Notes under the pieces: model-generated
Told to the model about the DNA's origin: nothing
Seen by the model: the letters and a program-made list of their open reading frames with translations, nothing else
The model's database searches: none
Translations under genes and position numbers: made by a program
Shown here: positions 16,913-25,968 of the stretch, in pieces
Layout: every line of letters starts with the position of its first letter
Position numbering within the stretch: the stretch's first letter is position 1
Source: Paenibacillus dendrobii
GTDB lineage: Bacteria; Bacillota; Bacilli; Paenibacillales; Paenibacillaceae
Assembly (NCBI RefSeq): GCF_009807035.1
Contig: NZ_WUBI01000005.1
Span: 1 to 64,000 of the forward strand
Direction: 5' to 3'
DNA: 64,000 nucleotides

Positions 16913-17581
16913 TCATATGGCTGCATCCCGTGTCTGATGATAGCGTCTGCTGAGCCAGCCCTCTAGGAGGCCAAGCAAGCCGTCAGCTACAAGAGCAAGC
17001 AGGATCGCGCCAATGCCGCCGATAAATATCATCTCCGGTTTGTTGACACCAAGCCCCGATACGATAAGCTGGCCCAGACCTCCAGCACCAATCAGGGAGG
17101 CGAGAGTTGCCCAGCTGATGATATAAACGGTGGTAATTCGGATCCCCGACATAATGTAGGGAAGGGATAAGGGAAGCTGAATTCTCAAAATCGTCTGTGC
17201 CGTACTGTATCCCATCCCTCTGGCGGAATTCAGCACACCTTCATCAACGGAATGAAAACCGTCATAGGTATTCCGCAAGATTGGCATCAGGGAATATAGC
17301 AGCAGCGCCAGAATGGCAGGCTTCATGCCGATACCGAGCAGCGGAATCAGAATGGCAAGAAGCGCCAGACTCGGAATCGTTTGAAACAAATTTGCTATGA
17401 AAAATACAATACTGTTAATCCAGCCCACCCGGCTGTACACCAGCAGAATACCGATCGGGACTGCAATAATCGTACCCAGGATCACAGCAGAGAACGATAG
17501 GACGAGATGTTCCTGCAAAGCCTTCAGAATATCCGGATAACGTTCCGTGATAAAGCTCCAGAATGCATTCATATCACTCAT
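16913..17581 (-). CDS. opuCB: osmoprotectant ABC transporter permease (OpuCB-like)
   Basis: A 222-residue paralogue of the other permease, with the same core (QTIPSLALLAIL, LIGAGGLGQLI) and about five membrane segments. The ATG overlaps the ATPase gene by 8 bases, so the two are translationally coupled. Paired permeases flanking a binding lipoprotein are the standard OpuB/OpuC order. Confidence 0.87.
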   Translation of the reverse strand: MSDMNAFWSFITERYPDILKALQEHLVLSFSAVILGTIIAVPIGILLVYSRVGWINSIVFFIANLFQTIPSLALLAILIPLLGIGMKPAILALLLYSLMPILRNTYDGFHSVDEGVLNSARGMGYSTAQTILRIQLPLSLPYIMSGIRITTVYIISWATLASLIGAGGLGQLIVSGLGVNKPEMIFIGGIGAILLALVADGLLGLLEGWLSRRYHQTRDAAI

Positions 17582-18737
17582 CCTCTCCGTTCAGCAGCGG
17601 AGGGACCATGGTAGGATATACTTCGGCCAAATGTTTAACTACACTGCCTCTTGTAATTAATCCGAGGAATCGGTTATTACTGTCGATTACGGGGAGATTG
17701 CTGAGCTGATGGCTGTCCATAATTTCGATTGCCTGCGGAAGCGTGCTTCCGGAAGCAACGGAATAACGGACCGGATGCATAACATCCGCCACTGTTTTGC
17801 CTTCTTCGCCGTACTGGTCAAGTACCCGATAGATAGAAACTGCGCCCTGCAACTGTTTGTTGCGGTCCACAATCAGCAGTGAGTCAACCCGCTTCATCTC
17901 CATCATTTTGATGGCTTCCGCAAGTCCCCTGCTCGGGAAGGAAGTTACCGGGTTGGTAATCATCACTTCATCCACAAGCGGGATTTCATAAATGTTTTCA
18001 TTCTCGTTCTCCAGACGCTTAGAACCGATGAAGTTACGAACAAAATCATTGGCCGGATGGCGCAAAATGGTGTCCGGTTTACCGGTTTGTACCACTTCTC
18101 CATCCTTCATCAAAATGATGGTATCCGCAATCTTGATGGCTTCGTCCATATCATGCGTAACAAAAATAATGGTTTTATGGAGATCCTGCTGAAGCCGGAT
18201 CAGCTCATCCTGCAGCTGCTCGCGGCTGATCGGATCCAATGCGGAGAACGGCTCGTCCATCAGTATAATGTCAGGATCAGCCGCAAGTGCGCGCGCAACG
18301 CCCACACGCTGCTGCTGCCCGCCGCTAAGCTCCGACGGGTAACGGGTGCCGTAAACCGTGTGATCCAGTCCGACCATGTCCAACAATTCATTGACTGTTT
18401 GATCCGTTTTGCCTTTATCCCACTTTTTCAGACGCGGAACCACACCCACGTTCTTGGAGATATTCATATGCGGAAATAAACCGACGCTTTGAATGACATA
18501 GCCGATATTGCGCCGCAGTTCAACCGGATTCAACCCCGAGATGTTCTTACCGTCAATCAGTACTTTGCCCGATGAGGGCGTATTGAGCGCATTGATCAGC
18601 TTCATCGTGGTTGATTTGCCGCAGCCGCTCGGTCCGATCAGGACGGTAATTTCCCCTTCTTTGAATTCGAGATTAATGTCTTTCAGCGCGTGAAAGCCAT
18701 TATCATAAACCTTGTTCACATGCTCCAGTACTATCAT
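17574..18737 (-). CDS. opuCA: osmoprotectant ABC transporter ATPase with tandem CBS domains (OpuCA-like)
   Basis: A 387-residue ATPase. Walker A GPSGCGKST (about 35-43), signature LSGGQQQR (about 138-145) and Walker B IILMDEP are intact. The C-terminal third carries two CBS domains (about 255-375), typical of OpuA/OpuC ATPases that respond to ionic strength or cyclic dinucleotides. ATG start with AAAGGGG upstream. It is the first gene of the operon; no convincing promoter was found in the long gap before it. Confidence 0.9.
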   Translation of the reverse strand: MIVLEHVNKVYDNGFHALKDINLEFKEGEITVLIGPSGCGKSTTMKLINALNTPSSGKVLIDGKNISGLNPVELRRNIGYVIQSVGLFPHMNISKNVGVVPRLKKWDKGKTDQTVNELLDMVGLDHTVYGTRYPSELSGGQQQRVGVARALAADPDIILMDEPFSALDPISREQLQDELIRLQQDLHKTIIFVTHDMDEAIKIADTIILMKDGEVVQTGKPDTILRHPANDFVRNFIGSKRLENENENIYEIPLVDEVMITNPVTSFPSRGLAEAIKMMEMKRVDSLLIVDRNKQLQGAVSIYRVLDQYGEEGKTVADVMHPVRYSVASGSTLPQAIEIMDSHQLSNLPVIDSNNRFLGLITRGSVVKHLAEVYPTMVPPLLNGEDE

Positions 18738-19360
18738 TCAATCGCCCCTTTGCAAGCAGTATCCATATTATGCGGAGCATTTGGCATATCATCCATCGGG
18801 GAACCAAAAAAACCGCTAAAGGAAATGTGTGATGCCAGAGTTAAGGGAAGACGGCAGCCTTGATATGTAGAAACGGAAGTGAAGCTAAGTAAGATGGCTA
18901 AAAAAAGAAATCAAATTGGAATAGGATTAAGCGCATTGATAAGGGTTGGAAAAAATTAAAGAGGAAGCCCTGAGGGTATTAAAAAACAAAGTCAAAAATC
19001 TTCGTTACGGCATTGACTTACATACCTAAAATTCCACCTTTATATGCATTGTAGCTTTCCAAGCTGTGCAATCCCCCTGTTACATCCATGCCATCCATCC
19101 GAAACATTCCAAGCCTGCGAGCCCGTGTTCGTTAAACAAGAAGTATGCGCTGTCACACATAAAATCCTGTTATACCTGTGAGAAAGCGAACTTCATTGCA
19201 ATTGTGCTTCTGCTTCTCTCAGCCCAAATGGATATATGCAAAATGCGTAAGCAGGTAACGAGCCCCTTTTAAGTAGGTCCGTATACCTGCAATAATATGT
19301 TTAATACATTTACCCATTATGCCTTGGATTGAAACATGTATTTGGAATGATTTCGAATTG
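18738..19360. other. 623-bp gap without a supportable gene
   Basis: This gap lies upstream of opuCA and downstream of the DUF2179 gene. It is AT-rich with poly-A tracts (18901-18960). The opuCA promoter must lie here: a TAATAT -10-like hexamer sits near 18768-18773, but no matching -35 is present. A short plus-strand frame (19066-19272) has no family resemblance and no ribosome-binding site that I trust. No terminator is evident after the DUF2179 gene. Confidence 0.5.
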
Positions 19361-19876
19361 TTATTTTTTGGTACCTCGGGTCCAGAATCCTCCATGGAGC
19401 AGAACAGGTTCTGTAACGACAATAAAAGCCTTAGGATCCAGTTCAAGAATCATATTATATAATTTTTTTTGGTTTTTACGTTTCGCCAACACTTCAAATA
19501 CCAACCGATGTCCATCCCGTCCGCTGCCAATCCATGAAGTGACCCCGTATCCGTTATCACGCAGAGCGTTAGCCATGCCACTGTCCGGATCATTCAAGAT
19601 GACCTTCATCGTAATGTAGCCCAGAGCAATGCGACCCTCAATCCATGAACCGACCAAAACGCCAAGCCCGTAACCGACGGCATAAACAATCAAGCTGATC
19701 GGCTGGTTCACGTATTTCAACACGATACTGAGCCCAAGCACATAGATGGTGATTTCAAACATACTAAGAACAGCTGCCAAATATTTCTGGCCTTTCAGGG
19801 TTAAGATCATGCGCAGGGTAAAAAAGGTGACATACACGATTTGAATAATGAAAATGGATGCAAGAATTCCAAGCAT
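19361..19876 (-). CDS. DUF2179 membrane protein (UPF0316/YebE-like)
   Basis: A 171-residue protein with three hydrophobic segments in the first 90 residues, including GYGLGVLVGSWIEGRIALG. A C-terminal soluble DUF2179 domain follows (about 100-165). This family is widespread in Firmicutes and its function is not established; related DUF2179 domains occur in YitT-type membrane proteins and have been proposed to bind ligands. It appears monocistronic, between the minD terminator and the opuC promoter region. Confidence 0.8.
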   Translation of the reverse strand: MLGILASIFIIQIVYVTFFTLRMILTLKGQKYLAAVLSMFEITIYVLGLSIVLKYVNQPISLIVYAVGYGLGVLVGSWIEGRIALGYITMKVILNDPDSGMANALRDNGYGVTSWIGSGRDGHRLVFEVLAKRKNQKKLYNMILELDPKAFIVVTEPVLLHGGFWTRGTKK

Positions 19877-20046
19877 TCCGGTTCACTCCTTTGTTAGTCT
19901 GGTTGATAAAAGGCTTTGCGGCTGTGCCGGACAAAAACTTCCGTATGATGTAACTTAACCCGATCTGAAGCTCTGTTATACATTTTTATCCTTTGAATCG
20001 GTAATCCAAAGATCAAGAAACAAACTCCCGGCACGGAAAACAGACC

Positions 20047-20076
20047 AAAAAAAGCCGCTGCTTAAAAGCAACGGCT
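20047..20076 (-). terminator. terminator after minD
   Basis: A 10-11-bp near-perfect stem (20053-20063 with 20067-20076) and seven T on the minus strand. It ends the maf-radC-mreBCD-minCD cluster. Confidence 0.88.
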
Positions 20077-20090
20077 TCGAGACATGCGGT

Positions 20091-20885
20091 TCAACCCATG
20101 CCAAATAGTTTTTTAAATTTCGAGAACATGCCCTTCTTTTGATCCAAATGCATTAGAGGAACCGTATCCCCTAGAATGCGGCGGGCGATATTACGGTATG
20201 CGATGGCAGCCCGAGAATCGGGATTCATCACCGTCGGTTCCCCGCTGTTCGCAGCTTTGATGACGTACTCATCATCAGGCACGATACCGATCAGATCGAT
20301 GTTCAGCACCTGGAGCACGTCTTCAATATCCAGCATATCTCCTGTTTTCACCATATTCGGACGGATTCTGTTCACGACCAGCTTCGGAGATTCAACATCC
20401 GAACTCTCCAGAAGTCCGATAATCCGGTCAGCGTCACGTACTGCCGCATTTTCCGGCGTTGTTACGACTATGGCCTTATCGGCCCCGGCAATCGCATTTT
20501 TGAACCCTTGCTCAATACCCGCCGGACAATCGATAATCACATACTCATATTCTTTTTTCAGCTCAAGTATAATGTCTCTGACCTGCTCTGGCGACACGGC
20601 GTTTTTGTCTTTCGTCTGGGCGGCCGGCAGCATATACAGTTCATCGAAACGTTTGTCTTTCACAAGCGCCTGATTCAAACGGCAGCGTCCTTCCGCAACA
20701 TCACATAAATCGTAGATGATCCGGTTTTCCAGCCCCATAACCACATCCAAATTACGCAGGCCAATGTCCGTATCCACCAGACAGACTTTTTTGCCAAGCA
20801 GTGCAAGCGCAGTCCCGATATTCGCCGATGTGGTGGTTTTCCCGACACCGCCTTTACCGGACGTAATGACAATAGCCTCTCCCAT
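20091..20885 (-). CDS. minD: septum site-determining ATPase MinD
   Basis: A 264-residue ParA/MRP-type ATPase that carries MinC to the membrane so that FtsZ rings form only at mid-cell. The deviant Walker A GKGGVGKTT (K11 and K16) is intact. The C-terminal amphipathic membrane-targeting helix is visible (KKGMFSKFKKLFGMG). ATG start, 3 bases after the minC stop. Confidence 0.96.
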   Translation of the reverse strand: MGEAIVITSGKGGVGKTTTSANIGTALALLGKKVCLVDTDIGLRNLDVVMGLENRIIYDLCDVAEGRCRLNQALVKDKRFDELYMLPAAQTKDKNAVSPEQVRDIILELKKEYEYVIIDCPAGIEQGFKNAIAGADKAIVVTTPENAAVRDADRIIGLLESSDVESPKLVVNRIRPNMVKTGDMLDIEDVLQVLNIDLIGIVPDDEYVIKAANSGEPTVMNPDSRAAIAYRNIARRILGDTVPLMHLDQKKGMFSKFKKLFGMG

Positions 20886-20888
20886 GTG

Positions 20889-21545
20889 CTACACCCCTTT
20901 AAACACGTTAAAATCGCGCCGTATCCGTACGATATTGCTAATTTTGTCGATTTGCATGGCTCCATCCTGCAAAAACGCGAATTCCATACTGGTTTCACGC
21001 GTTTCCCATTCATCCGGCGGACGGCTGATTTGCTCCGCGATGCGAAGCTGCGTCGGGGCGAAATGGGATGCAGCGATAATCGCTTCTTCCTTGCCTTCGA
21101 AACCTGCATGTGCCATGCCCCGCAGAGCGCCCAGTATATAAATGTCACCCGTGCACAGAATGCTGCCCCCCGGGTTCACGTCTCCCAAAAACAGCAAATC
21201 TCCATGATGGCTCAGCACTTGACCGGAGCGCACCATGCCGCTCATGATCGTATAAGCAGGAGCCTGCTCCGGCTCCGATTCAGGAAATTCGACAGAACGG
21301 ATGAGCAAATTCCCTTTTTGTTTTAAAATATCGAGCATGCTTTGTTTCTGATCTTCCGTAATCCGCCTTGAACCCATCTTTACATCTACGTGAATGATTG
21401 GACCGGTCAAAATATTTTGATGGCTGTGCTCCAGCTTATAGCGGAGCTCGCCAAGCAGTTCCTCATATTCACATTCATCGTCAAGCAGGAATACCAGGCC
21501 ATCTTTGATGCCCTTGATCGTGACATGATTCGATTTCACTGCCAT
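20889..21545 (-). CDS. minC: septum site-determining protein MinC
   Basis: A 218-residue FtsZ inhibitor. The N-terminal domain (about 1-95) targets FtsZ. The C-terminal right-handed beta-helix (about 103-205), with VRSGQVLSHHGDLLFLGDVN and GDIYILGALRGMAHAG, binds MinD. Immediately upstream of minD in the usual order. A GC-rich hairpin overlaps the mreD stop upstream (about 21607-21637) and might attenuate transcription. Confidence 0.93.
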   Translation of the reverse strand: MAVKSNHVTIKGIKDGLVFLLDDECEYEELLGELRYKLEHSHQNILTGPIIHVDVKMGSRRITEDQKQSMLDILKQKGNLLIRSVEFPESEPEQAPAYTIMSGMVRSGQVLSHHGDLLFLGDVNPGGSILCTGDIYILGALRGMAHAGFEGKEEAIIAASHFAPTQLRIAEQISRPPDEWETRETSMEFAFLQDGAMQIDKISNIVRIRRDFNVFKGV

Positions 21546-21622
21546 GCCTGTCCCCCCTATCTCATTACATTTCGTCTTCGGTTGGCGAAGTTCCTGCTGG
21601 AAAAGAAAAATGGCGGTGAGGT

Positions 21623-22153
21623 TTACGCCGCCTTTTCCTTCTTCTCCCGTCTCGCAATCTTTTCAAGCTGCTTCCGGAGAGGAACATAAATAATGAGCCC
21701 GAACACAAAATGGACAACAAGATCGGGTAAAATGTGATGCAGCAAATTCCAGTCATAGGAAACCTGCGTTAAGGAGAACACTCGGTAAATGGCAAACAGC
21801 ATACTGTCGAACAGCAGGCTTCCCAAAATCACGACCGTCATCATCAGCGGCATGGGAGCCCGAGGAGCACGAAAGATAAAGCCCATGATATAAGTAGAAA
21901 ACCCCATAACCAGGGAATAAGTGCCGATCATATCACCGTAAAAAACCACATCGTGAATCAAGCCGAAAATGATGCCGAGCACGAGCGCCGTATGCCGATG
22001 ATGGTACACCGATACAAACAACAAGACGATGAATACCAGATTCGGCATAATGACGTTTTGCCAGGAGAAGGGCAACAGCCACGGGACGATGGTACCTTGC
22101 AGGATGAAGAGGAGAAAGAGCAACAGAACCAGAACCTGCTTACGCACCACCAT
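21623..22153 (-). CDS. mreD: rod shape-determining protein MreD
   Basis: A 176-residue, highly hydrophobic protein with about five membrane segments and the family pattern GLIHDVVFYGDMIGTYSL. It is part of the elongasome that guides sidewall synthesis. The ATG overlaps the mreC stop by one base (TAATG). Confidence 0.92.
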   Translation of the reverse strand: MVVRKQVLVLLLFLLFILQGTIVPWLLPFSWQNVIMPNLVFIVLLFVSVYHHRHTALVLGIIFGLIHDVVFYGDMIGTYSLVMGFSTYIMGFIFRAPRAPMPLMMTVVILGSLLFDSMLFAIYRVFSLTQVSYDWNLLHHILPDLVVHFVFGLIIYVPLRKQLEKIARREKKEKAA

Positions 22154-23025
22154 TATTTAGGTGCCTCCGGCGTAAAGACTACAAAGAGCTGTTTCCAATC
22201 CTGGAACTCGGCTTCAGGTTCGATGGTTGCTGTCTTCGTCTTACCGAATTTGCTCTCCTGAACGCTTTTCACCTTGCCGATGATCAATCCACGAGGGTAC
22301 TTATCCGTATCTCCTAATGACACGATCATGTCTCCCGCTTTAATCGGGTCTTCCTGTTTGATTTGTGTCATCAAAAGCATCTGCGTTGCTTCGTCATAGC
22401 TTTCCACAATCCCGAAAGTCTGATGATTATCCATGGAAGTAGCGGCGATTCCGTTGGAGTTCGGGTCCTTCGCATCCATCGTTGTAATCAGCTTCACGGT
22501 AGAAGTGAAGTTGCTGACATGGCTGATCACGCCTACCATTCCCTTAATTGATATGACAGACTGACCGATTTTAACCCCGTCGCGTTCCCCTAAATCAATG
22601 ACCAACGTTTTGTTGACCGTATCGGCATTGACGCTGATAACTTGGGCGATATGATAGGAGTAATCGAACTTTCCTTCTTGCTGCTTTGTGAATTTCAGAT
22701 CTTCCATTAATTCCTTGTTCTGCTTTTCTATGAAATTATAATTGGCTTTTTCGCGCGTATACTGCGCCAGCGCGATTTTTAACTGCTCGTTTTCCTTGTA
22801 TGTTTCCCGCATGTTACCAATATCTTTAAACAAGCCCGCTACATAGCCAGCGGGCTTATAAAAAATATTCTGGGCGAAACCGACGGTATCCCTGAGAAAC
22901 TTCTCGGGCCAAGATAATGTAGCCCTTGGCCCGAGCGTGAAACCCATCAGCGCGATAAACATAACAAGGGCGATTAAAATCACAAATAAGCGTTTGTTGC
23001 CAAGCAGCTTAAACAGTTTCAACAC
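22153..23025 (-). CDS. mreC: rod shape-determining protein MreC
   Basis: A 290-residue bitopic protein: one N-terminal membrane segment (about 11-30), a coiled coil (about 68-108) and a beta-rich extracellular MreC domain (about 120-275) with QVISVNADTVNKTLVIDLG. It links MreB to the cell-wall enzymes outside the membrane. Middle gene of mreBCD. Confidence 0.94.
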   Translation of the reverse strand: MLKLFKLLGNKRLFVILIALVMFIALMGFTLGPRATLSWPEKFLRDTVGFAQNIFYKPAGYVAGLFKDIGNMRETYKENEQLKIALAQYTREKANYNFIEKQNKELMEDLKFTKQQEGKFDYSYHIAQVISVNADTVNKTLVIDLGERDGVKIGQSVISIKGMVGVISHVSNFTSTVKLITTMDAKDPNSNGIAATSMDNHQTFGIVESYDEATQMLLMTQIKQEDPIKAGDMIVSLGDTDKYPRGLIIGKVKSVQESKFGKTKTATIEPEAEFQDWKQLFVVFTPEAPK

Positions 23026-23084
23026 CCTCTAACTCTACTGATTTCTCTCCCATTATCAGGGGTTGACCCACAAATTTTTCGGTC

Positions 23085-24119
23085 TTAGCGCTTCGAGCGC
23101 ACAGCCGAGCTGCTGCGGGATTTAAACAGGTGAATGTTCTCAAGCGCCTTACCGGTCCCGATCGCAACGCAGTCCAGCGGATTTTCAGCTACAATAACAG
23201 GCATTCCAGTTTCTTCGGCAAGCAGCTTGTCCAGATTGCGCAGCAGAGCTCCGCCGCCTGTAAGCACGATACCGCGGTCCATAATGTCGGCAGCCAGCTC
23301 CGGAGGGCATTTTTCCAATGTAACCTTCACAGCTTCCACAATCGCATTTACCGTATCGGAAAGTGCTTCACTGATTTCATCGGAAGTGATGGTGATCGTC
23401 TTAGGTAGACCTGTCACCAGGTCACGACCGCGAATTTCACTTGTCTCTACCTGCTCCAGCGGAAGGGCCGAGCCAATCTCCATTTTGAGTGTTTCCGATG
23501 TTCTTTCGCCGATCATCAAATTGTACTGGCGTTTGATGTACTGAATGATGGATTCATCCATTTCATCGCCGGCTACGCGTACAGAGCGGCTGGTTACGAT
23601 GCCTCCAAGAGAGATGACGGCAACTTCTGTCGTGCCTCCACCAATATCGACTACCATGCTGCCTGTAGGCTCCCATACCGGCAAATCAGCACCGATCGCT
23701 GCCGCAAACGGTTCTTCGATCGTATACGCTTCACGCGCACCGGCTTGCTTTGTCGCATCCTCAACGGCACGTTGTTCAACCGCTGTAATGCCGGAAGGTA
23801 CGCATACCATCACGTTCGGATGGCGCTGGAACATCGAGCGCTGTTTCTGAGCCTGACGGATGAAATATTTAATCATTGTTGCCGTCGTGTCGAAATCAGC
23901 GATAACGCCGTCTTTCATCGGGCGAATGGCACGGATGTTGCCAGGCGTGCGACCGATCATTTTCTTCGCAGACTCCCCGACAGCTTCAATGCTCTTCGTA
24001 TCCGTACGAATCGCAACAACAGAAGGTTCTCTTACAACAATTCCTTTTCCACGGACATAGACTAGCGTGTTCGCTGTCCCCAAATCAATTCCCAAGTCTT
24101 TCGTGAAGCTCCCTAACAT
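23085..24119 (-). CDS. mreB: rod shape-determining actin homologue MreB
   Basis: A 344-residue bacterial actin. Phosphate-binding motifs DLGTANTLVY (about 11-20) and VDIGGGTTEVAVIS (about 160-173) and the adenosine motif LTGGGALLRNLDKLL are clear. It forms membrane filaments that organise lateral wall synthesis. ATG start; the length is normal. Confidence 0.96.
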   Translation of the reverse strand: MLGSFTKDLGIDLGTANTLVYVRGKGIVVREPSVVAIRTDTKSIEAVGESAKKMIGRTPGNIRAIRPMKDGVIADFDTTATMIKYFIRQAQKQRSMFQRHPNVMVCVPSGITAVEQRAVEDATKQAGAREAYTIEEPFAAAIGADLPVWEPTGSMVVDIGGGTTEVAVISLGGIVTSRSVRVAGDEMDESIIQYIKRQYNLMIGERTSETLKMEIGSALPLEQVETSEIRGRDLVTGLPKTITITSDEISEALSDTVNAIVEAVKVTLEKCPPELAADIMDRGIVLTGGGALLRNLDKLLAEETGMPVIVAENPLDCVAIGTGKALENIHLFKSRSSSAVRSKR

Positions 24120-24158
24120 GCTGTAATCTCCCTTTCCTCGTCAATCTCAACTATTATA

Positions 24159-24848
24159 TTACATCAAGCCTTGCTCCTTCAAACTGACGAATTCCCCGTC
24201 ACCGATAATCAAGTGATCCAGCACCTCAATCCCTATGATTTCTCCCGCTTCCTTCAAGCGTGAAGTCATGGAAATATCTTCAGGACTCGGCTTTGGATCG
24301 CCGCTCGGATGGTTATGCGCGCAGACAAGCGATGCGCTGCTGCACTTCATGGCTGCACGAAACACCTCGCGCGGATGGACGATGGAGGCGTTCAGACTGC
24401 CGATCGAAAGCGTCTCTTGAGCAATAATGTGATTTTTAGTATTTAGAAACAAACAGACAAAATGTTCCTTCTGCAGGTATCGCAGCTGTTCCATGAGCAC
24501 ATCAGCCGCATCACGCGGACTGCGGATGACTACCGGCTCATCCATTCGAGTCCGGGCAAGCCGCTGTCCAAGCTCGATTCCAGCCTTGAGCTGAACGGCT
24601 TTGGCGCTTCCGATTCCCTTAATCGCCATGAGTTCCTGAATGCTCATGTCCACAAGCCGGCGCAAACTGCCGACCTGATTCAAAATGCGCTGCGCCAAAT
24701 GGATAGCGGACTCCCGCTGCGTACCTGTACGAAGTAAAATAGCCAATAACTCTGCATGGCTTAATGCGGAAGCCCCATACTGAAGCATGCGTTCTCTGGG
24801 TCGTTCCTGATGGGGGATGTCGCGCAGCATATACATTTGCGGCTCCAT
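24159..24848 (-). CDS. radC: RadC family JAB/MPN domain protein
   Basis: A 229-residue protein with an N-terminal helix-hairpin-helix part (IKGIGSAKAVQLKAGIELG) and a C-terminal JAMM metalloprotease-like domain with HNHPSGDPKPSPED. Its biological role is uncertain despite the name. It sits next to maf and mreB as in many Firmicutes. A TTG nine codons upstream is possible, but ATG 24848 has AAGGGG at good spacing. Confidence 0.92.
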   Translation of the reverse strand: MEPQMYMLRDIPHQERPRERMLQYGASALSHAELLAILLRTGTQRESAIHLAQRILNQVGSLRRLVDMSIQELMAIKGIGSAKAVQLKAGIELGQRLARTRMDEPVVIRSPRDAADVLMEQLRYLQKEHFVCLFLNTKNHIIAQETLSIGSLNASIVHPREVFRAAMKCSSASLVCAHNHPSGDPKPSPEDISMTSRLKEAGEIIGIEVLDHLIIGDGEFVSLKEQGLM

Positions 24849-24888
24849 AAGTTCCCCTTCTTTCCCTTCACTCAAATCTCATCCACGC

Positions 24889-25491
24889 TTACAGGACGTC
24901 AATTCCAAATTCCGACAGCATGTCGGAAAGTAGGGAAAGAGGAAGTCCCACGACGGTAAAATAACAGCCCTCTATCCGTTCCACCAAAGTGGCGCCTAAT
25001 CCTTGAATACCGTATGCGCCAGCTTTGTCGCCGGGCTCGCCGCTTCTCACGTATGCATCTATTTTCTGATCCGAAAGTTCCTTCATCCTCACCTTCGTAG
25101 ATTGATGTCTCACCAGTTTTTGACCGTTTGCCGCGTCAATGCATGCGACACCCGTATAAACGTGATGGGTCTTCCCCTGCAGAGATTTCAGCATCCGGAA
25201 AGCGTCGGCGTCATCTACCGGCTTGCCAAGAACCTGATCTTCCAAAACAACGATCGTATCGCTGCCGACAACAACCGCATTTTGGGACGGATCTGCAATA
25301 AGAGAATACACAGCCTGCGCTTTGCGCAGCGCCAAGCCTTCAACAATCTGCTGGGGGGTCCAGTCGCCAGGAGTATGTTCATCCGCATGACTGGGACGAA
25401 TCTCGTACGGTATATGTAGAGAAGCGATCAGCTCCTGCCTTCTGGGTGAAGTAGATGCCAGTACGATACGGCGTGAATGGTCTGATTTCAA
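24889..25491 (-). CDS. maf: Maf nucleotide pyrophosphatase
   Basis: Hydrolyses non-canonical or modified nucleoside triphosphates (dTTP/UTP-type Maf), guarding nucleic acids. Motifs: ASTSPRRQEL near the N-terminus, VVGSDTIV and the GAYGIQG loop. The frame is open to a GTG at 25539, but that would overlap the preceding gene. A TTG at 25491 has AGGAG nine bases upstream and gives 200 residues, the family's usual length. I prefer it. Confidence 0.92.
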   Translation of the reverse strand: MKSDHSRRIVLASTSPRRQELIASLHIPYEIRPSHADEHTPGDWTPQQIVEGLALRKAQAVYSLIADPSQNAVVVGSDTIVVLEDQVLGKPVDDADAFRMLKSLQGKTHHVYTGVACIDAANGQKLVRHQSTKVRMKELSDQKIDAYVRSGEPGDKAGAYGIQGLGATLVERIEGCYFTVVGLPLSLLSDMLSEFGIDVL

Positions 25492-25517
25492 TGAAAGGAT
25501 CTCCTTTGTCTCTTTAG

Positions 25518-25760
25518 TTACAGCCTGCGATACAGCCACACGGAGACAATGATGCCGATCAAACTCAGCAGGCTCAGTTTCATTTGAATGGTGATGTCGT
25601 AGCTGATAATGTCCAAATTAGCTTGTGGTGACCACTTAATAGGTGTTGATGCAGTCAGAAAAGAAAGGGCTTGTACAGGTTCCAGGGCCTTTGCGATCCA
25701 GGCACCCGCCAGCCATCCAAGCAGTATAAACAAGAGCAGAATTCCTATGTTCTTTTTCAT
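25518..25760 (-). CDS. small membrane protein, DUF4321-like
   Basis: An 80-residue protein with two hydrophobic segments (about 5-22 and 56-76) joined by a short polar loop. Size, topology and position beside maf fit the DUF4321 family, whose function is unknown. ATG 25760 with GAAGAGAAGG upstream is chosen over an in-frame start 12 codons earlier. A TATAAT (25797-25802) upstream could be its -10, but the -35 (TTTGTA, 18 bp away) is poor. Confidence 0.65.
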   Translation of the reverse strand: MKKNIGILLLFILLGWLAGAWIAKALEPVQALSFLTASTPIKWSPQANLDIISYDITIQMKLSLLSLIGIIVSVWLYRRL

Positions 25761-25824
25761 CCTTCTCTTCCCTCGCCATAATTTGACACACACCATATTA
25801 TACGGTTATTTGAACCCCAATACA

Positions 25825-25870
25825 AACACAAATCCGGTATGGGGAACTATTTCCAGTTCCATACCGGATC
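25825..25870 (-). terminator. terminator/hairpin after spoIIB
   Basis: A long hairpin: 9 bp (25832-25840 with 25861-25869), a 2-base bulge and 6 bp more around a 6-base loop. A T-rich tract follows on the minus strand. It lies between spoIIB and the small membrane-protein gene. Confidence 0.65.
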
Positions 25871-25968
25871 TGCGTTGTCATCTGAAAAATGGCCCCTAAA
25901 GCCTTCATTTCCCGATCTCTTCGCTTAAATGGTGCTGTTTTCCTTTTTTCGGTCTTTCCATTCTGAGG

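Noticed and set aside
16866..16916. Earlier start for the osmoprotectant-binding lipoprotein
   Set aside because: It would bury the signal peptide behind 17 charged residues and overlap the upstream permease; the ATG at 16865 has GGGAGG.
18790..18830. Cyclic-di-AMP (ydaO-type) riboswitch before opuCA
   Set aside because: GGGGAACC appears only on the plus strand, opposite to opuCA, and the rest of the conserved core is missing.
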